Source of the DNA: Immundisolibacter cernigliae
GTDB lineage: Bacteria > Pseudomonadota > Gammaproteobacteria > Immundisolibacterales > Immundisolibacteraceae
DNA: 64,000 nt
Direction of reading: 5' to 3'
NCBI RefSeq assembly: GCF_001697225.1
Contig: NZ_CP014671.1
Span: 2,480,001-2,544,000 of the forward strand
The translations under genes and the position numbers were made by a program. The notes under the pieces are model-generated. The model searched no databases. It was not told where the DNA came from and saw only the letters and a list, made by a program, of their open reading frames with translations. How positions within the stretch are numbered: the first letter of the stretch is position 1; each line of letters opens with the position of its first letter. Of this stretch, positions 1 to 7,656 are shown piece by piece.

Positions 1-1979
1 AGTTCTGGGACGGCCCGGAGCCGCCGCGCAAGGTGGAAATCCGCTTCGATGGCCGGCAGATCGCCGGCCTGTATGGCGATGAGGGTGAGCTGCCGCTGCT
101 GCGCCTGGAGCCGGAATTCATCGGCGGTTTCTATCCGGCCAGCAACGAGGACCGGCTGCTGGTGCGCCTGCCGGAGGTGCCGCCGGCACTGATGCAGGCC
201 CTGCTGACGCTGGAGGATCGGGACTTCTACAGCCACCGCGGTGTGTCGGCGCGTGCCATCGCGCGCGCCCTGTGGGCGGATGTGCGGGCCGGGGCGGTGG
301 TGCAGGGCGGCAGCACGCTGACCCAGCAACTGGTCAAGAACTACTTCCTGACCGCCGACCGCACCGTGTGGCGCAAGCTCACCGAGGCCATCATGGCGGT
401 GCTGCTGGAAACCCACTACAGCAAGGACGACATTCTGGAGTCCTACCTGAACGAGGTGTTCCTGGGTCAGGTCGGCGGGCGCGGCGTGCACGGCGTGGCG
501 CAGGGCGCGATGCTCTACTTCGGCCGCCCGCTGGGCGAACTGGATACCGGCCAGCTGGCGCTGCTGGCCGGCATGGTGCAGGCGCCGTCCCACTACGACC
601 CGCGCCGTCACCCCGAGCGCGCCACGGCGCGGCGCAACCTTGCCCTGCGCCTGCTGGGCGAGCAGGGTCAGTTGACGCCCGAGCAGGTCGCCGCCGAGCA
701 GGCCAAGCCGCTGCGGGTGGTCAAGCGCAGTTCCCTCACGATGGCCCGCTATCCGGCCTTCCTGGACCTGGTGCGGCGCCAGTTGCAACGCGACTACCCG
801 GAACAGGTGCTGCGCAACGACGGCCTGCGCATCTTCGCCACCATGGATCCGGCGGTGCAGGTGGCGGCCGAGGCGGCAGTCACCGAACAGGGTGGCGCGC
901 TCGCCAAGCAGCGCAAGCTGCCCGATCTGCAGATGGCCGCCGTGGCGGCGGACATCGCCACCGGCGAGGTGCTGGCGCTGGTCGGCGACCGCGACCCGCG
1001 GTTCGACGGCTACAACCGGGCGTTGGACGCCCAGCGCCAGATCGGCTCACTGGCCAAGCCGGCGGTGTACCTGACCGCGCTGGGGCAGCCGGAGCGCTTC
1101 AATCTGGCCACGCGCCTGGACGACCGGCGCATGTCGGTGCGTCTGCCGAGCGGCCAGAGCTGGCAACCACGCAATTCCGGTGACGACTATGCGGGCGACG
1201 TGTCCCTGCTGCGTGGACTCGCCGAGTCGCGCAACAGCGCCACGGTGGCGCTCGGCCTGCAGGTCGGTCTGCCAAGCGTGCTCAAGACCCTGCGGTCGCT
1301 GGGCGTGACGCGCGACTTGCCCGAAGTGCCGGCCGTGATGCTGGGCGCAGTCGAGCTGACTCCGTTCGAAGTCACGCGCATGTACCTGACGCTCGCCGCC
1401 GGCGGTTTTCGGCTGCATCTGCGCGGCATCCACGCCGTGACCGACAAGGACGGCAAGCCGCTTGCCAGCTACCCGCTGTCGGTGGAGCAGAAACTCGATC
1501 CGGCGGCGGTGTTTCTGGTCAACACGGCTCTGCAGGAAGTGGCCCGCAATGGCACCGCGCGGGCGTTGGGGCGCGTGCTGCCGGGCCTGAACGTGGCCGG
1601 CAAGACCGGCACCACCAACGACAGCCGCGACTCCTGGTTTGCCGGCTTCACCGGCAACACCGTGGCCGCCGTGTGGGTAGGCCTGGACGACAATGGCCAG
1701 ACCGGCCTGTACGGCGCCAGCGGCGCCATGCGCATCTGGACCGACCTGATCGGTCGCCTGCCGGCGGTGCCACTGACTCTGGCCGAGCCGCCCGGCATTC
1801 GCTGGGTGCAGGCACCCAATGGCCCCTGGCTGCCGGCGGCGCAGTGTCCGGGCGGCTTTGGCATGCCGGTGCTGGACGGCGGTGCGCCGTCCGGGTCCGC
1901 GCCCTGCGACGGCGCCGCCATTTCACCTCCGCAAGACAAGGACGACGACTCATGGCGCTGGCTGCGCAAGCTGTTCTGA
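1..1979 (+). CDS. mrcB: Penicillin-binding protein 1B (5' end outside window)
   Basis: Bifunctional class A PBP that polymerises and crosslinks peptidoglycan in the periplasm. The frame is open to the left edge (codons from base 3 read FWDGPEPPRK before the first GTG at 33), so the cytoplasmic tail, membrane anchor and most of the UB2H-like region are missing. The glycosyltransferase domain shows EDRDFYSHRG, GGSTLTQQLVKN and YLNEVFLGQ. The transpeptidase domain shows the SxxK motif in GSLAKP (Ser codon at 1047), SRN as SxN, and KTGTTND. The C-terminus overlaps the next gene by 28 bases. Family assignment is firm; the true start lies outside the window. Confidence 0.95.
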   Translation, partial: FWDGPEPPRKVEIRFDGRQIAGLYGDEGELPLLRLEPEFIGGFYPASNEDRLLVRLPEVPPALMQALLTLEDRDFYSHRGVSARAIARALWADVRAGAVVQGGSTLTQQLVKNYFLTADRTVWRKLTEAIMAVLLETHYSKDDILESYLNEVFLGQVGGRGVHGVAQGAMLYFGRPLGELDTGQLALLAGMVQAPSHYDPRRHPERATARRNLALRLLGEQGQLTPEQVAAEQAKPLRVVKRSSLTMARYPAFLDLVRRQLQRDYPEQVLRNDGLRIFATMDPAVQVAAEAAVTEQGGALAKQRKLPDLQMAAVAADIATGEVLALVGDRDPRFDGYNRALDAQRQIGSLAKPAVYLTALGQPERFNLATRLDDRRMSVRLPSGQSWQPRNSGDDYAGDVSLLRGLAESRNSATVALGLQVGLPSVLKTLRSLGVTRDLPEVPAVMLGAVELTPFEVTRMYLTLAAGGFRLHLRGIHAVTDKDGKPLASYPLSVEQKLDPAAVFLVNTALQEVARNGTARALGRVLPGLNVAGKTGTTNDSRDSWFAGFTGNTVAAVWVGLDDNGQTGLYGASGAMRIWTDLIGRLPAVPLTLAEPPGIRWVQAPNGPWLPAAQCPGGFGMPVLDGGAPSGSAPCDGAAISPPQDKDDDSWRWLRKLF

Positions 1980-2506
1980 ACCGCCGCTCGAAGCCGTGGT
2001 GGCGGCTGTTGCTGGCCGGCCCGCTGTTGCTGGCCGGTTGCGTCAGCGCGCCGCCGCCGCGGCCTGAGCCTCCGCCGCCGCCGCCCGTCAGTCAGGCGCC
2101 ACAGGCGCCCTTGCCGCCGGCGCAGCCCTTGCCCAGGCCGCAGCCGCCGACATCGGCCATCATCCGGCCCGGTCCGCCGCCGTCAGCGCCACCAGTCAGC
2201 GCCACCCCCGCGCCGCCGGCGCAGCCGACGGCCACCGGCTCGCTGGTCGCAATGGCCGACCGGCAGGCCGCCGCCGGCGACTATGCGTCCGCGGCGGCGC
2301 AGCTGGAGCGGGCGCTGCGCATCCGGCCGCAGGATCCGGTGCTGTGGCAGAAGCTGGCCTGGCTGCGCCTGCAAAACGGCGACTTCGATCAGGCGGCGAC
2401 GCTGGCGTCCCGCTCAGACTCCCTGGCCGGCAACAACGCTGCCGTGCGCGAACAGAACCGGCGCATCGTCGATCTGGCGCGCGCCCGCCAGCGGCCCAGC
2501 GAATAG
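1952..2506 (+). CDS. Proline-rich TPR-like lipoprotein
   Basis: Predicted outer-membrane lipoprotein of 184 residues. The N-terminus has basic residues, a hydrophobic stretch and a lipobox LLLAGC, followed by a long Pro-rich linker and a C-terminal part (from about residue 95) that resembles two tetratricopeptide helices pairs, for example AAAQLERALRIRPQDP. The ATG at 1952 lies inside the 3' end of mrcB, a 28-base overlap that implies translational coupling. Short TPR lipoproteins next to PBP1b are plausible cell-wall synthesis accessory proteins (as LpoB is for E. coli PBP1b), but there is no clear LpoB sequence match, so this role is inference. Confidence 0.85.
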   Translation: MALAAQAVLNRRSKPWWRLLLAGPLLLAGCVSAPPPRPEPPPPPPVSQAPQAPLPPAQPLPRPQPPTSAIIRPGPPPSAPPVSATPAPPAQPTATGSLVAMADRQAAAGDYASAAAQLERALRIRPQDPVLWQKLAWLRLQNGDFDQAATLASRSDSLAGNNAAVREQNRRIVDLARARQRPSE

Positions 2507-2508
2507 CC

Positions 2509-3123
2509 ATGAGCTCGCCGCCCGATCCGCCGTCCGGCGCGCCGGCCCAGTTGCAGGATTCGCAGTTTCTGGAGGCGTTGCGCGGGCAGATGCTGAACTT
2601 CGCCCGCCTGCAGCTGCGCGACGACGACCTGGCGCAGGACGTGGTGCAGGAATCGCTGCTCAGCGCGCTGAAGAACGCCGGCTCGTTTCGAGGCCAGGCG
2701 GCGTTTCGGACCTGGCTGTTCGCCATCGTCAAGAACAAGGTCATCGACGCCCTGCGCCAGCGCCAGCGCTGGGTCCAGCCCGACCAAAGCTCGGATGACG
2801 ACGACGCCGAGGAATGGTTGGACCGCCTGTTCGATCGGAACGGTCACTGGCAGCCCGCCCAGCAACCCCGGCCGTGGGGCGATCCGCAGCGCAGCTTCGA
2901 GGACAAGCGGTTCTGGGAGGTGTTCGCCATCTGCCTGGACCGCCTGCCGGCGCGCCAAGGGCGCTTTTTCATGATGCGCGAGTACCTTGGCCTGGAGGCG
3001 GACGAGATCTGTAAGAACGCCGGCCTGACGCGGACTAACCTGCATGTGATCCTGCACCGCGCCCGCTTGCGCCTGCGCGAGTGCCTGGAAAACGGCTGGT
3101 TCGATGGGGGGCGTGATGCTTGA
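2509..3123 (+). CDS. ECF-type RNA polymerase sigma factor
   Basis: Sigma-70 family protein of 204 residues with only regions 2 and 4, as in extracytoplasmic-function sigma factors. Region 2 shows DDLAQDVVQESLLSAL and FRTWLFAIVKNKVIDALRQ; region 4 shows LPARQGRFFMMREYLGL and a recognition helix near TRTNLHVILHRARLRLREC. A D/E-rich insertion (residues about 90-130) separates them. The ATG at 2509 starts two bases after the lipoprotein stop. The stop overlaps the start of the zinc-finger gene by 8 bases, the usual sigma/anti-sigma arrangement. Targets are unknown; the position downstream of PBP1b hints at envelope stress. Confidence 0.92.
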   Translation: MSSPPDPPSGAPAQLQDSQFLEALRGQMLNFARLQLRDDDLAQDVVQESLLSALKNAGSFRGQAAFRTWLFAIVKNKVIDALRQRQRWVQPDQSSDDDDAEEWLDRLFDRNGHWQPAQQPRPWGDPQRSFEDKRFWEVFAICLDRLPARQGRFFMMREYLGLEADEICKNAGLTRTNLHVILHRARLRLRECLENGWFDGGRDA

Positions 3124-3295
3124 TTGTCGTGAAGCTACCGGTTTGATGTCGCAGGCACGCGAGCGCCACCTGTCGCTGCGCGAGCGTGTGGCGCTGCGCC
3201 TGCACTGGGCCATGTGCAGTGCCTGCCGCCGCTTCGACCGGCAGATGGACGTGCTGCGCGCGGCGGCGCGCCGCTTTGCCAGCCGCTCCGACTAG
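3116..3295 (+). CDS. Zinc-finger anti-sigma-like small protein
   Basis: Protein of 59 residues with a putative H-x3-C-x2-C zinc-binding motif (HWAMCSAC), typical of the zf-HC2/ZAS anti-sigma family. No transmembrane segment is visible, so it would be a soluble regulator of the sigma factor encoded just upstream. The ATG at 3116 overlaps the sigma gene stop (ATGCTTGA) and gives the N-terminus MLDCREATGLMSQ normally seen in this family; an in-frame ATG at 3104 is possible but less likely. Function as a direct anti-sigma factor is inferred from motif and context. Confidence 0.85.
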   Translation: MLDCREATGLMSQARERHLSLRERVALRLHWAMCSACRRFDRQMDVLRAAARRFASRSD

Positions 3296-3341
3296 TGACG
3301 ACGCGCCGCCGCCCTGAGCTGCGGCGCACACTGGCTCAGCG

Positions 3342-3866
3342 TTAGGCCAGCCAGCGGCGCGCCAGCCAATGGTCGAGCGACACCACGCCCGGGCCCCGGG
3401 CGATCAGGTACAGCAGCACCGTGGCCCAGACGCCGTGGGTCGGGTAGGCGTCCGGATAAACGAACACCTGGATCACCAGCGTCATTCCCAGCAGGCCGAG
3501 CGCCGACAGGCGCGTGGCGAGGCCGAGCAGGATCAGCACCGGCAGCGCGTGTTCGGCCAGCGCCGCCAGGGTCGCCGCCCACAGCGGCGGGATCAGCGGC
3601 AGGGCGTATTCGTGCTCGAACAGGAATACCGCCGAGTCGGCCAGGCGCGGCCAGCCCAGCGTGAAGGTGCCCTGCACAAGGTCGATGGCGAAGCCCTCGA
3701 CCTTGGTCTGCCCCGACAGCCAGAACACGGCGGCGACCGAAAACCGCCCGAGCAGCGCGATCAGGCTGTGCGGGATGCGCGCGAACAGCGTGTTCAGGCG
3801 GGCGAGGCCGCGCAGCGGCGCGGCCAAAAGGCTGACCCGCGGCGGGCTTGCGGTATTCCCGCTCAT
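3342..3866 (-). CDS. DoxX-family membrane protein of bufferin operon
   Basis: Integral membrane protein of 174 residues with about four hydrophobic helices, matching the DoxX family. It is the last gene of a four-gene minus-strand operon with bufA, bufB and bufC; its ATG overlaps the bufC stop by 4 bases. DoxX proteins are often the fourth partner of DUF2282/DUF692/DUF2063 operons (HvfABCD in Haemophilus and Legionella nomenclature). Their molecular role there is not established; quinone-linked or disulfide-related membrane redox functions have been suggested for other DoxX proteins. Confidence 0.88.
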   Translation of the reverse strand: MSGNTASPPRVSLLAAPLRGLARLNTLFARIPHSLIALLGRFSVAAVFWLSGQTKVEGFAIDLVQGTFTLGWPRLADSAVFLFEHEYALPLIPPLWAATLAALAEHALPVLILLGLATRLSALGLLGMTLVIQVFVYPDAYPTHGVWATVLLYLIARGPGVVSLDHWLARRWLA

Positions 3867-4636
3867 GGGGTGTCTCCAGCGTGGCTCAAGTCGATCAGGG
3901 CGCCGCAGCGGATCAGTCCGGCGAGTGCGGCCGGCAGGTCGAAGGCGCAATCCGCGCCGCCGGCCGCCTCGACGGCGGCGCCCAGCGGTTGGCCGTCGAT
4001 CAGTGCGGCGGCGAAGCGGCCGGCCGCAGCCTCGACCGGGATCACCTCGACCTCCAGCTCACGGCACAGCACCCAGGCGGTTTCGGCGCAATCGAGGTCG
4101 ATCGCCGCCAGCTCGCCCGCCCCCTGATGCGCGGCCCAGACGGACACCATTGCGTAGGACGAGTGCAGCACGGCGAAGGAGGGGTGCAGGTGCAGGCGGG
4201 CGGCCGCCAGGTCGGCCGTATCGGCCAGCCGGGCGGCGAGGCCTGCGCCGGAAAGCGGCGGTGCGTCGGCGGCGTGCAGCGCCGTCAGGCGCAGCCACTC
4301 CAGGCGCGCGACATCGGGCAGATAGGGCAGGCCCTGCGCCGGCTCGAAGCGGGCGATGAAATCGGCGAAGCCGGCGCCGTACTCGGCCATGACCGGGCTG
4401 TGCGGGGGCGAGGCGCGCACGAAGCAGCGCCCCATGGCCTGGAAGAACGCCTCGCCCACCAGCGTGCGGGTGACCGGAAAGCTGTCCGCCAGCACGCCCA
4501 GCAGCGAGACCATGACGTTGTTGCGATAGACGGCCAGACGCGTCGCCGGGTCCGAGCCGTTCCAGGCGCACACATCGGCCGGCGGCGGCAGCGCCGGGTC
4601 GAGCAGCGCGCGGGCGAAGGCGGCCTGATCGATCAT
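3863..4636 (-). CDS. bufC: DUF2063 protein, bufferin maturation partner BufC
   Basis: Protein of 257 residues of the DUF2063 (HvfC/BufC) family. The N-terminal helical half contains the family-typical NGSDPATRLAVYRNNVM region, followed by LADSFPVTRTLVGEAFF; the C-terminal half is an Ala-rich alpha/beta domain. In bufferin and methanobactin-type systems this protein is the partner that binds the precursor peptide and presents it to the iron enzyme. The ATG at 4636 overlaps the bufB stop by 4 bases and the stop overlaps the DoxX start by 4, so the operon is translationally coupled. The ATG was chosen over an upstream frame extension that only shadows bufB. Confidence 0.9.
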   Translation of the reverse strand: MIDQAAFARALLDPALPPPADVCAWNGSDPATRLAVYRNNVMVSLLGVLADSFPVTRTLVGEAFFQAMGRCFVRASPPHSPVMAEYGAGFADFIARFEPAQGLPYLPDVARLEWLRLTALHAADAPPLSGAGLAARLADTADLAAARLHLHPSFAVLHSSYAMVSVWAAHQGAGELAAIDLDCAETAWVLCRELEVEVIPVEAAAGRFAAALIDGQPLGAAVEAAGGADCAFDLPAALAGLIRCGALIDLSHAGDTP

Positions 4637-5532
4637 GCCGGCAGCGCTTGGGCGTTGCGGCGCGCATCCTGCAGGATGCGCTCGGCCTGGCGCGCCTCGG
4701 CCAGCAGCACGGCGAGGGCGGGAATGTCGTTGTCGCGCTCGATCAGCGTCGGCATCGGGCCCACACGCTCGATTGCCTGGGCATAGAGCGCCCACACCGC
4801 CTGGGCGACCGGCGCGCCATGGTTGTCGATGAGCAGGGGATCCCTGGCGCCATCCACGGCCTCGGCATGGCCGGCGAGATGGATCTCGCCCACCGCGTGC
4901 AGCGGCAGGGCGGCCAGTTCGCTCAGGGGGTCGCGGTGGTGGTTGACGCAGGACACATACAGGTTGTTCACGTCCAGCAGCAGGCCGCAGCCGGTGCGTC
5001 GGACCACCTCGCCGATGAAGGCCGCCTCGGGCAGGCTCGAGGCGCGGCTTTCAAGATAAGTGGCCGGATTTTCCAGCAGCATGCGCCGACCCAGCCGCTC
5101 CTGGACGCGCTCGACGTGCTCGCAGACCCGCGCCAGCGCGGCCGTGTCGTAGACCACCGGCAGCAGATCGTTCAGGCACACCGCGCCATCGCGCGACCAG
5201 GCCAGGTGCTCGGAAACCCACGCCGGCTGGTAACGCGCCAGCAGCCGTGCCAGGCGATCGAGATGGGCCGGGTCCAGATCGGCGCCGCCGATCGACAGGC
5301 CCACGCCGTGCACCGACAGCGGATAGTGTTCGGCGATGCGCCCCAGGTAATGGTGGAAGGGGCCACCGGCGCCGAAGTAGTTCTCGGCATGGATTTCGAA
5401 AAAGCGAAGCGCCGGGCGGCGCTCCAGGATGTCGTGGAAATGCCGGGGTTTCAGGCCCAGGCCCGCCAAGGGTTGGGACGGGCAGGCGGGCGCCGCGGGG
5501 CGGCATCTCGCCTGCAAGGACGGCGCCGTCAT
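4633..5532 (-). CDS. bufB: MNIO (DUF692) iron oxidase BufB, bufferin maturase
   Basis: Multinuclear non-haem iron oxidative enzyme of the DUF692/HvfB family, a TIM-barrel protein of 299 residues. In characterised relatives it converts cysteines of the precursor peptide into heterocycles (thiooxazoles in bufferins). Candidate metal ligands sit in conserved motifs: FFEIHAENYFG, SVHGVGLSIGG, SEHLAW, LLENPATYL, DVNNLYVSCVNH and GEIHLAGH. It lies 29 bases downstream of bufA and overlaps bufC by 4 bases. Family identification is strong; the actual modification is inferred from the family. Confidence 0.93.
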   Translation of the reverse strand: MTAPSLQARCRPAAPACPSQPLAGLGLKPRHFHDILERRPALRFFEIHAENYFGAGGPFHHYLGRIAEHYPLSVHGVGLSIGGADLDPAHLDRLARLLARYQPAWVSEHLAWSRDGAVCLNDLLPVVYDTAALARVCEHVERVQERLGRRMLLENPATYLESRASSLPEAAFIGEVVRRTGCGLLLDVNNLYVSCVNHHRDPLSELAALPLHAVGEIHLAGHAEAVDGARDPLLIDNHGAPVAQAVWALYAQAIERVGPMPTLIERDNDIPALAVLLAEARQAERILQDARRNAQALPA

Positions 5533-5561
5533 GACCGCGCTGCGCCTGCCCGCCGACGGGT

Positions 5562-5870
5562 TTACTTGTCCTTTTCCGCGAACGCGGCGAGCTGGCCGAA
5601 GCCGGTCGGCGAGGTGGGCGAGGCGGTCTGCCCGCAGCTGCCCTTGGGCACCAGCTTCCAGGCGTTGCCCTGGTGGTCACGCACCGAGGTGCCGGCGCAG
5701 GTGGTGCCGGGGCCGGCGGCGCAGTCATTCTTGCCCTTCAGCGCCACGCCGAAGCACTTTTCCTGGTCGGCCGCAGCCTGTGCCGGTGCGGCAGCCAGGC
5801 TCAGGGCGAGTCCGAAGGCGGCGGCAAGGCCGGCGCCGGCGAGCGTCAGGGAGGGGTTGTCGCGTTTCAT
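5562..5870 (-). CDS. bufA: Bufferin precursor peptide (DUF2282/HvfA family)
   Basis: Predicted exported precursor of 102 residues. The signal peptide (about 1-32, ending AAAPAQA) is followed by a core with exactly four Cys at positions 39, 50, 58 and 79 within [19 protein letters not shown] and KGSC, the pattern of DUF2282 bufferin precursors. After the last Cys comes a Thr/Ser/Pro-rich tail ending AFAEKDK. Bufferins are ribosomally made, post-translationally modified peptides that chelate copper in the periplasm. An AGGA lies about 8 bases upstream of the ATG. First gene of the operon; no metal-responsive operator was recognised upstream. Confidence 0.92.
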   Translation of the reverse strand: MKRDNPSLTLAGAGLAAAFGLALSLAAAPAQAAADQEKCFGVALKGKNDCAAGPGTTCAGTSVRDHQGNAWKLVPKGSCGQTASPTSPTGFGQLAAFAEKDK

Positions 5871-6175
5871 GGGCGTATTCCTGGTTGGAGGGATGTGACG
5901 GCGAGCCGTGCGCTATTCCGACGGCCTGCGTGCAGTAGACGCCGCCCACGCGGATGTCTTACAGGCCGTCCCTTGAGTTCCGAAGCGGCTGGCGGCACGC
6001 AGCGGGCGCTCCTGCCCAACAGGTACGGCATCCCGTGTCCGGCGAAAACGGCCCGCTGGCGTCGATGCCCTCGGCGCGCGCCCGCGCCACCGCCGATGCG
6101 TGGGCGTGTACCGCGCCGGGGGAGCTCAAGAAATGCCACGGACGGCATTTTTCAGCGTCTCCCAGCCGGCCCGGG
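5871..6175. other. Intergenic region upstream of bufA
   Basis: About 305 bases between bufA and htrA. It must hold the bufferin promoter on the minus strand, but no convincing -35/-10 pair or metal-regulator operator was recognised. The right end (6102-6163) is a copy of a 62-base repeat also found at 44876-44937, whose hairpin probably ends htrA transcription. The open frame over 5867-6148 (minus) is Arg/Pro-rich, covers the bufA ribosome-binding site and was not accepted as a gene. Confidence 0.6.
6102..6163. repeat. 62-base intergenic repeat, copy 1, with hairpin
   Basis: The last 33 bases (6131-6163) are identical to 44905-44937, and the first 14 bases (6102-6115) are identical to 44876-44889, with the same total length and a partly diverged middle. 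It contains the palindrome AAATGCC-ACGGAC-GGCATTT, an AT-flanked hairpin. In both copies it sits just past the stop codon of a minus-strand gene (here htrA, 13 bases away), which suits a transcription terminator. The arms are less symmetric here than in copy 2. Confidence 0.75.
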
Positions 6176-7327
6176 TCAGTTTTCCGCCTGCAGGGTGACG
6201 GTCACGGTATGCCGTTGCCCGCCGCGCAGCAGACCGATCTGCACCACGTCACCGACGGCGAAATCGTCGAGCCGGGCGAGCAGGCGCGCCACCGAATCCA
6301 CCGGCTTGCCGGCCACGGCGATGATGATGTCGCCCGCCGCCATGCGCCCGTCGGGCGTCAAGCGCAGCGGTATGAGGCCGGCGGCCGCCGCCGGCGAGCC
6401 CGGCGCGACATCCAGCACGAACACGCCCTCGATGCCCAGCAGCCGGCTCAGGCGCGCGTTGACGCCTGCGTCGACTTCCATACCCAGCGCCGGGCGCGTG
6501 TATTTGCCGTGCCGGATCAGCTGCGGCACCACGCGCATGAGCGTGTCGACCGGAACGGCGAAACCAATGCCGGCCGAGGCGCCCGAGGGGCTGTAAATGG
6601 CGGTGTTGATGCCGATCAGCCGACCGGCCGAATCCAGCAGCGGTCCGCCCGAATTGCCCGGGTTGATGGCGGCATCGGTCTGGATCAGATGCTCGACGAT
6701 GCTGCCGCCCTCTTGCGCCGGCAGGCTGCGGTCGAGCGCCGAGACGATGCCTGTGGTCAAGGTCCAGTCGAGTCCGAACGGGTTGCCGATGGCAAACACC
6801 TTCTGCCCGACCTGCAGGTCGTGGCTGGTGCCGATCGGCACCGGCGGAGGCGACTTGAAAGCAACGCCTATCCTGAGCACGGCGATGTCGTGCGCTGGGC
6901 TTGCCCCCACCAGGCGCGCCGGATAGTCGCGCCCGTCGGCCAGGCGCACCGTGGCGCGCGCAGCGCCCTGGATGACGTGAAAATTGGTCACCACGTGCCC
7001 CGCCTCGTCCCACACGAAGCCCGAGCCGGTGCCGCGCGGCACGGCAAACACGTTGCGCGTCCAGAAATCCTGCACCAGCTCGGAGGTACTGATGTAGACC
7101 ACCGAGTCGCGGGTGCGCTCGAACAGTTCGATGACGGCACGCTCGTCCGCACCGAGCGCGCCGCGTGGCGTGATCGTGCGCTGCTCGCCCTGCCAGGCAG
7201 CCATGCCGGCTGGTTGCCAGGTGCCCAGCAGCAGGCAGCCGAGCAGGGCCGACAGCCGCAAACCGCGCCCGCGGCGGCGTTTCAGGTCCGCTGAGCCGGC
7301 ACGCCCGATGGCGCGCTGATCATCCAC
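6176..7327 (-). CDS. HtrA/Deg-family periplasmic serine protease
   Basis: Trypsin-like protease with one PDZ domain, 383 residues, anchored or secreted through an N-terminal hydrophobic segment (about 23-44). The catalytic triad is visible: His117 in NFHVI, Asp147 in HDIAVLRI and Ser226 in GNSGGP. The PDZ domain covers about residues 275-375. A single PDZ makes it more like DegS/AlgW or HhoB than DegP. The start is a GTG 14 bases after cbpM, chosen because the membrane segment must be included; no strong ribosome-binding site is visible. Probably cotranscribed with cbpA-cbpM and heat inducible. Confidence 0.92.
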   Translation of the reverse strand: MDDQRAIGRAGSADLKRRRGRGLRLSALLGCLLLGTWQPAGMAAWQGEQRTITPRGALGADERAVIELFERTRDSVVYISTSELVQDFWTRNVFAVPRGTGSGFVWDEAGHVVTNFHVIQGAARATVRLADGRDYPARLVGASPAHDIAVLRIGVAFKSPPPVPIGTSHDLQVGQKVFAIGNPFGLDWTLTTGIVSALDRSLPAQEGGSIVEHLIQTDAAINPGNSGGPLLDSAGRLIGINTAIYSPSGASAGIGFAVPVDTLMRVVPQLIRHGKYTRPALGMEVDAGVNARLSRLLGIEGVFVLDVAPGSPAAAAGLIPLRLTPDGRMAAGDIIIAVAGKPVDSVARLLARLDDFAVGDVVQIGLLRGGQRHTVTVTLQAEN

Positions 7328-7341
7328 GGGCCGCTGGCGGT

Positions 7342-7650
7342 TCAGCCCGGGCCGTACAGGGCCAGGCGTGCGCGCAGGCGCTCGATCTCCTCGATGAGGT
7401 CACCGACCAGGCCGGCCAGTTCCGGCGCCGCATCGAAATCCCGCTCGATCTGCCGCAGCCGGCGCGCCCGGCGCAGGGTGGCCGACGAGAACCGCCAGAC
7501 GCCGTCGAGCGACTGCGCCTGCGGCAGCAGGCCAGCCTCCAGGTGTTGCTGCAGCCACTCGACGTCGGCCGCGCAGGCGGCCGCCAGCTGCTCCAGCGTC
7601 AGCCACGATTCGTCGAGCAGGGTGCCGATCAGTGCTTCTTTCTGGTTCAT
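7342..7650 (-). CDS. cbpM: Chaperone modulator CbpM
   Basis: Protein of 102 residues of the CbpM/MerR-like family. In E. coli CbpM binds the J-domain of CbpA and inhibits its co-chaperone and DNA-binding activity. The N-terminal half resembles a winged-helix motif (DESWLTLEQLAAACAADVEW) and the C-terminal half is a helix rich in charged residues (LVGDLIEEIERLRARL). The gene starts 6 bases after cbpA, the conserved cbpA-cbpM order, and is followed by htrA after 14 bases. Confidence 0.87.
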   Translation of the reverse strand: MNQKEALIGTLLDESWLTLEQLAAACAADVEWLQQHLEAGLLPQAQSLDGVWRFSSATLRRARRLRQIERDFDAAPELAGLVGDLIEEIERLRARLALYGPG

Positions 7651-7656
7651 CGCCGT

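Noticed and set aside
5867-6148. Minus-strand open frame of 93 codons upstream of bufA
   Set aside because: Overlaps the bufA start and ribosome-binding site, Arg/Pro-rich, and covers the 62-base repeat.
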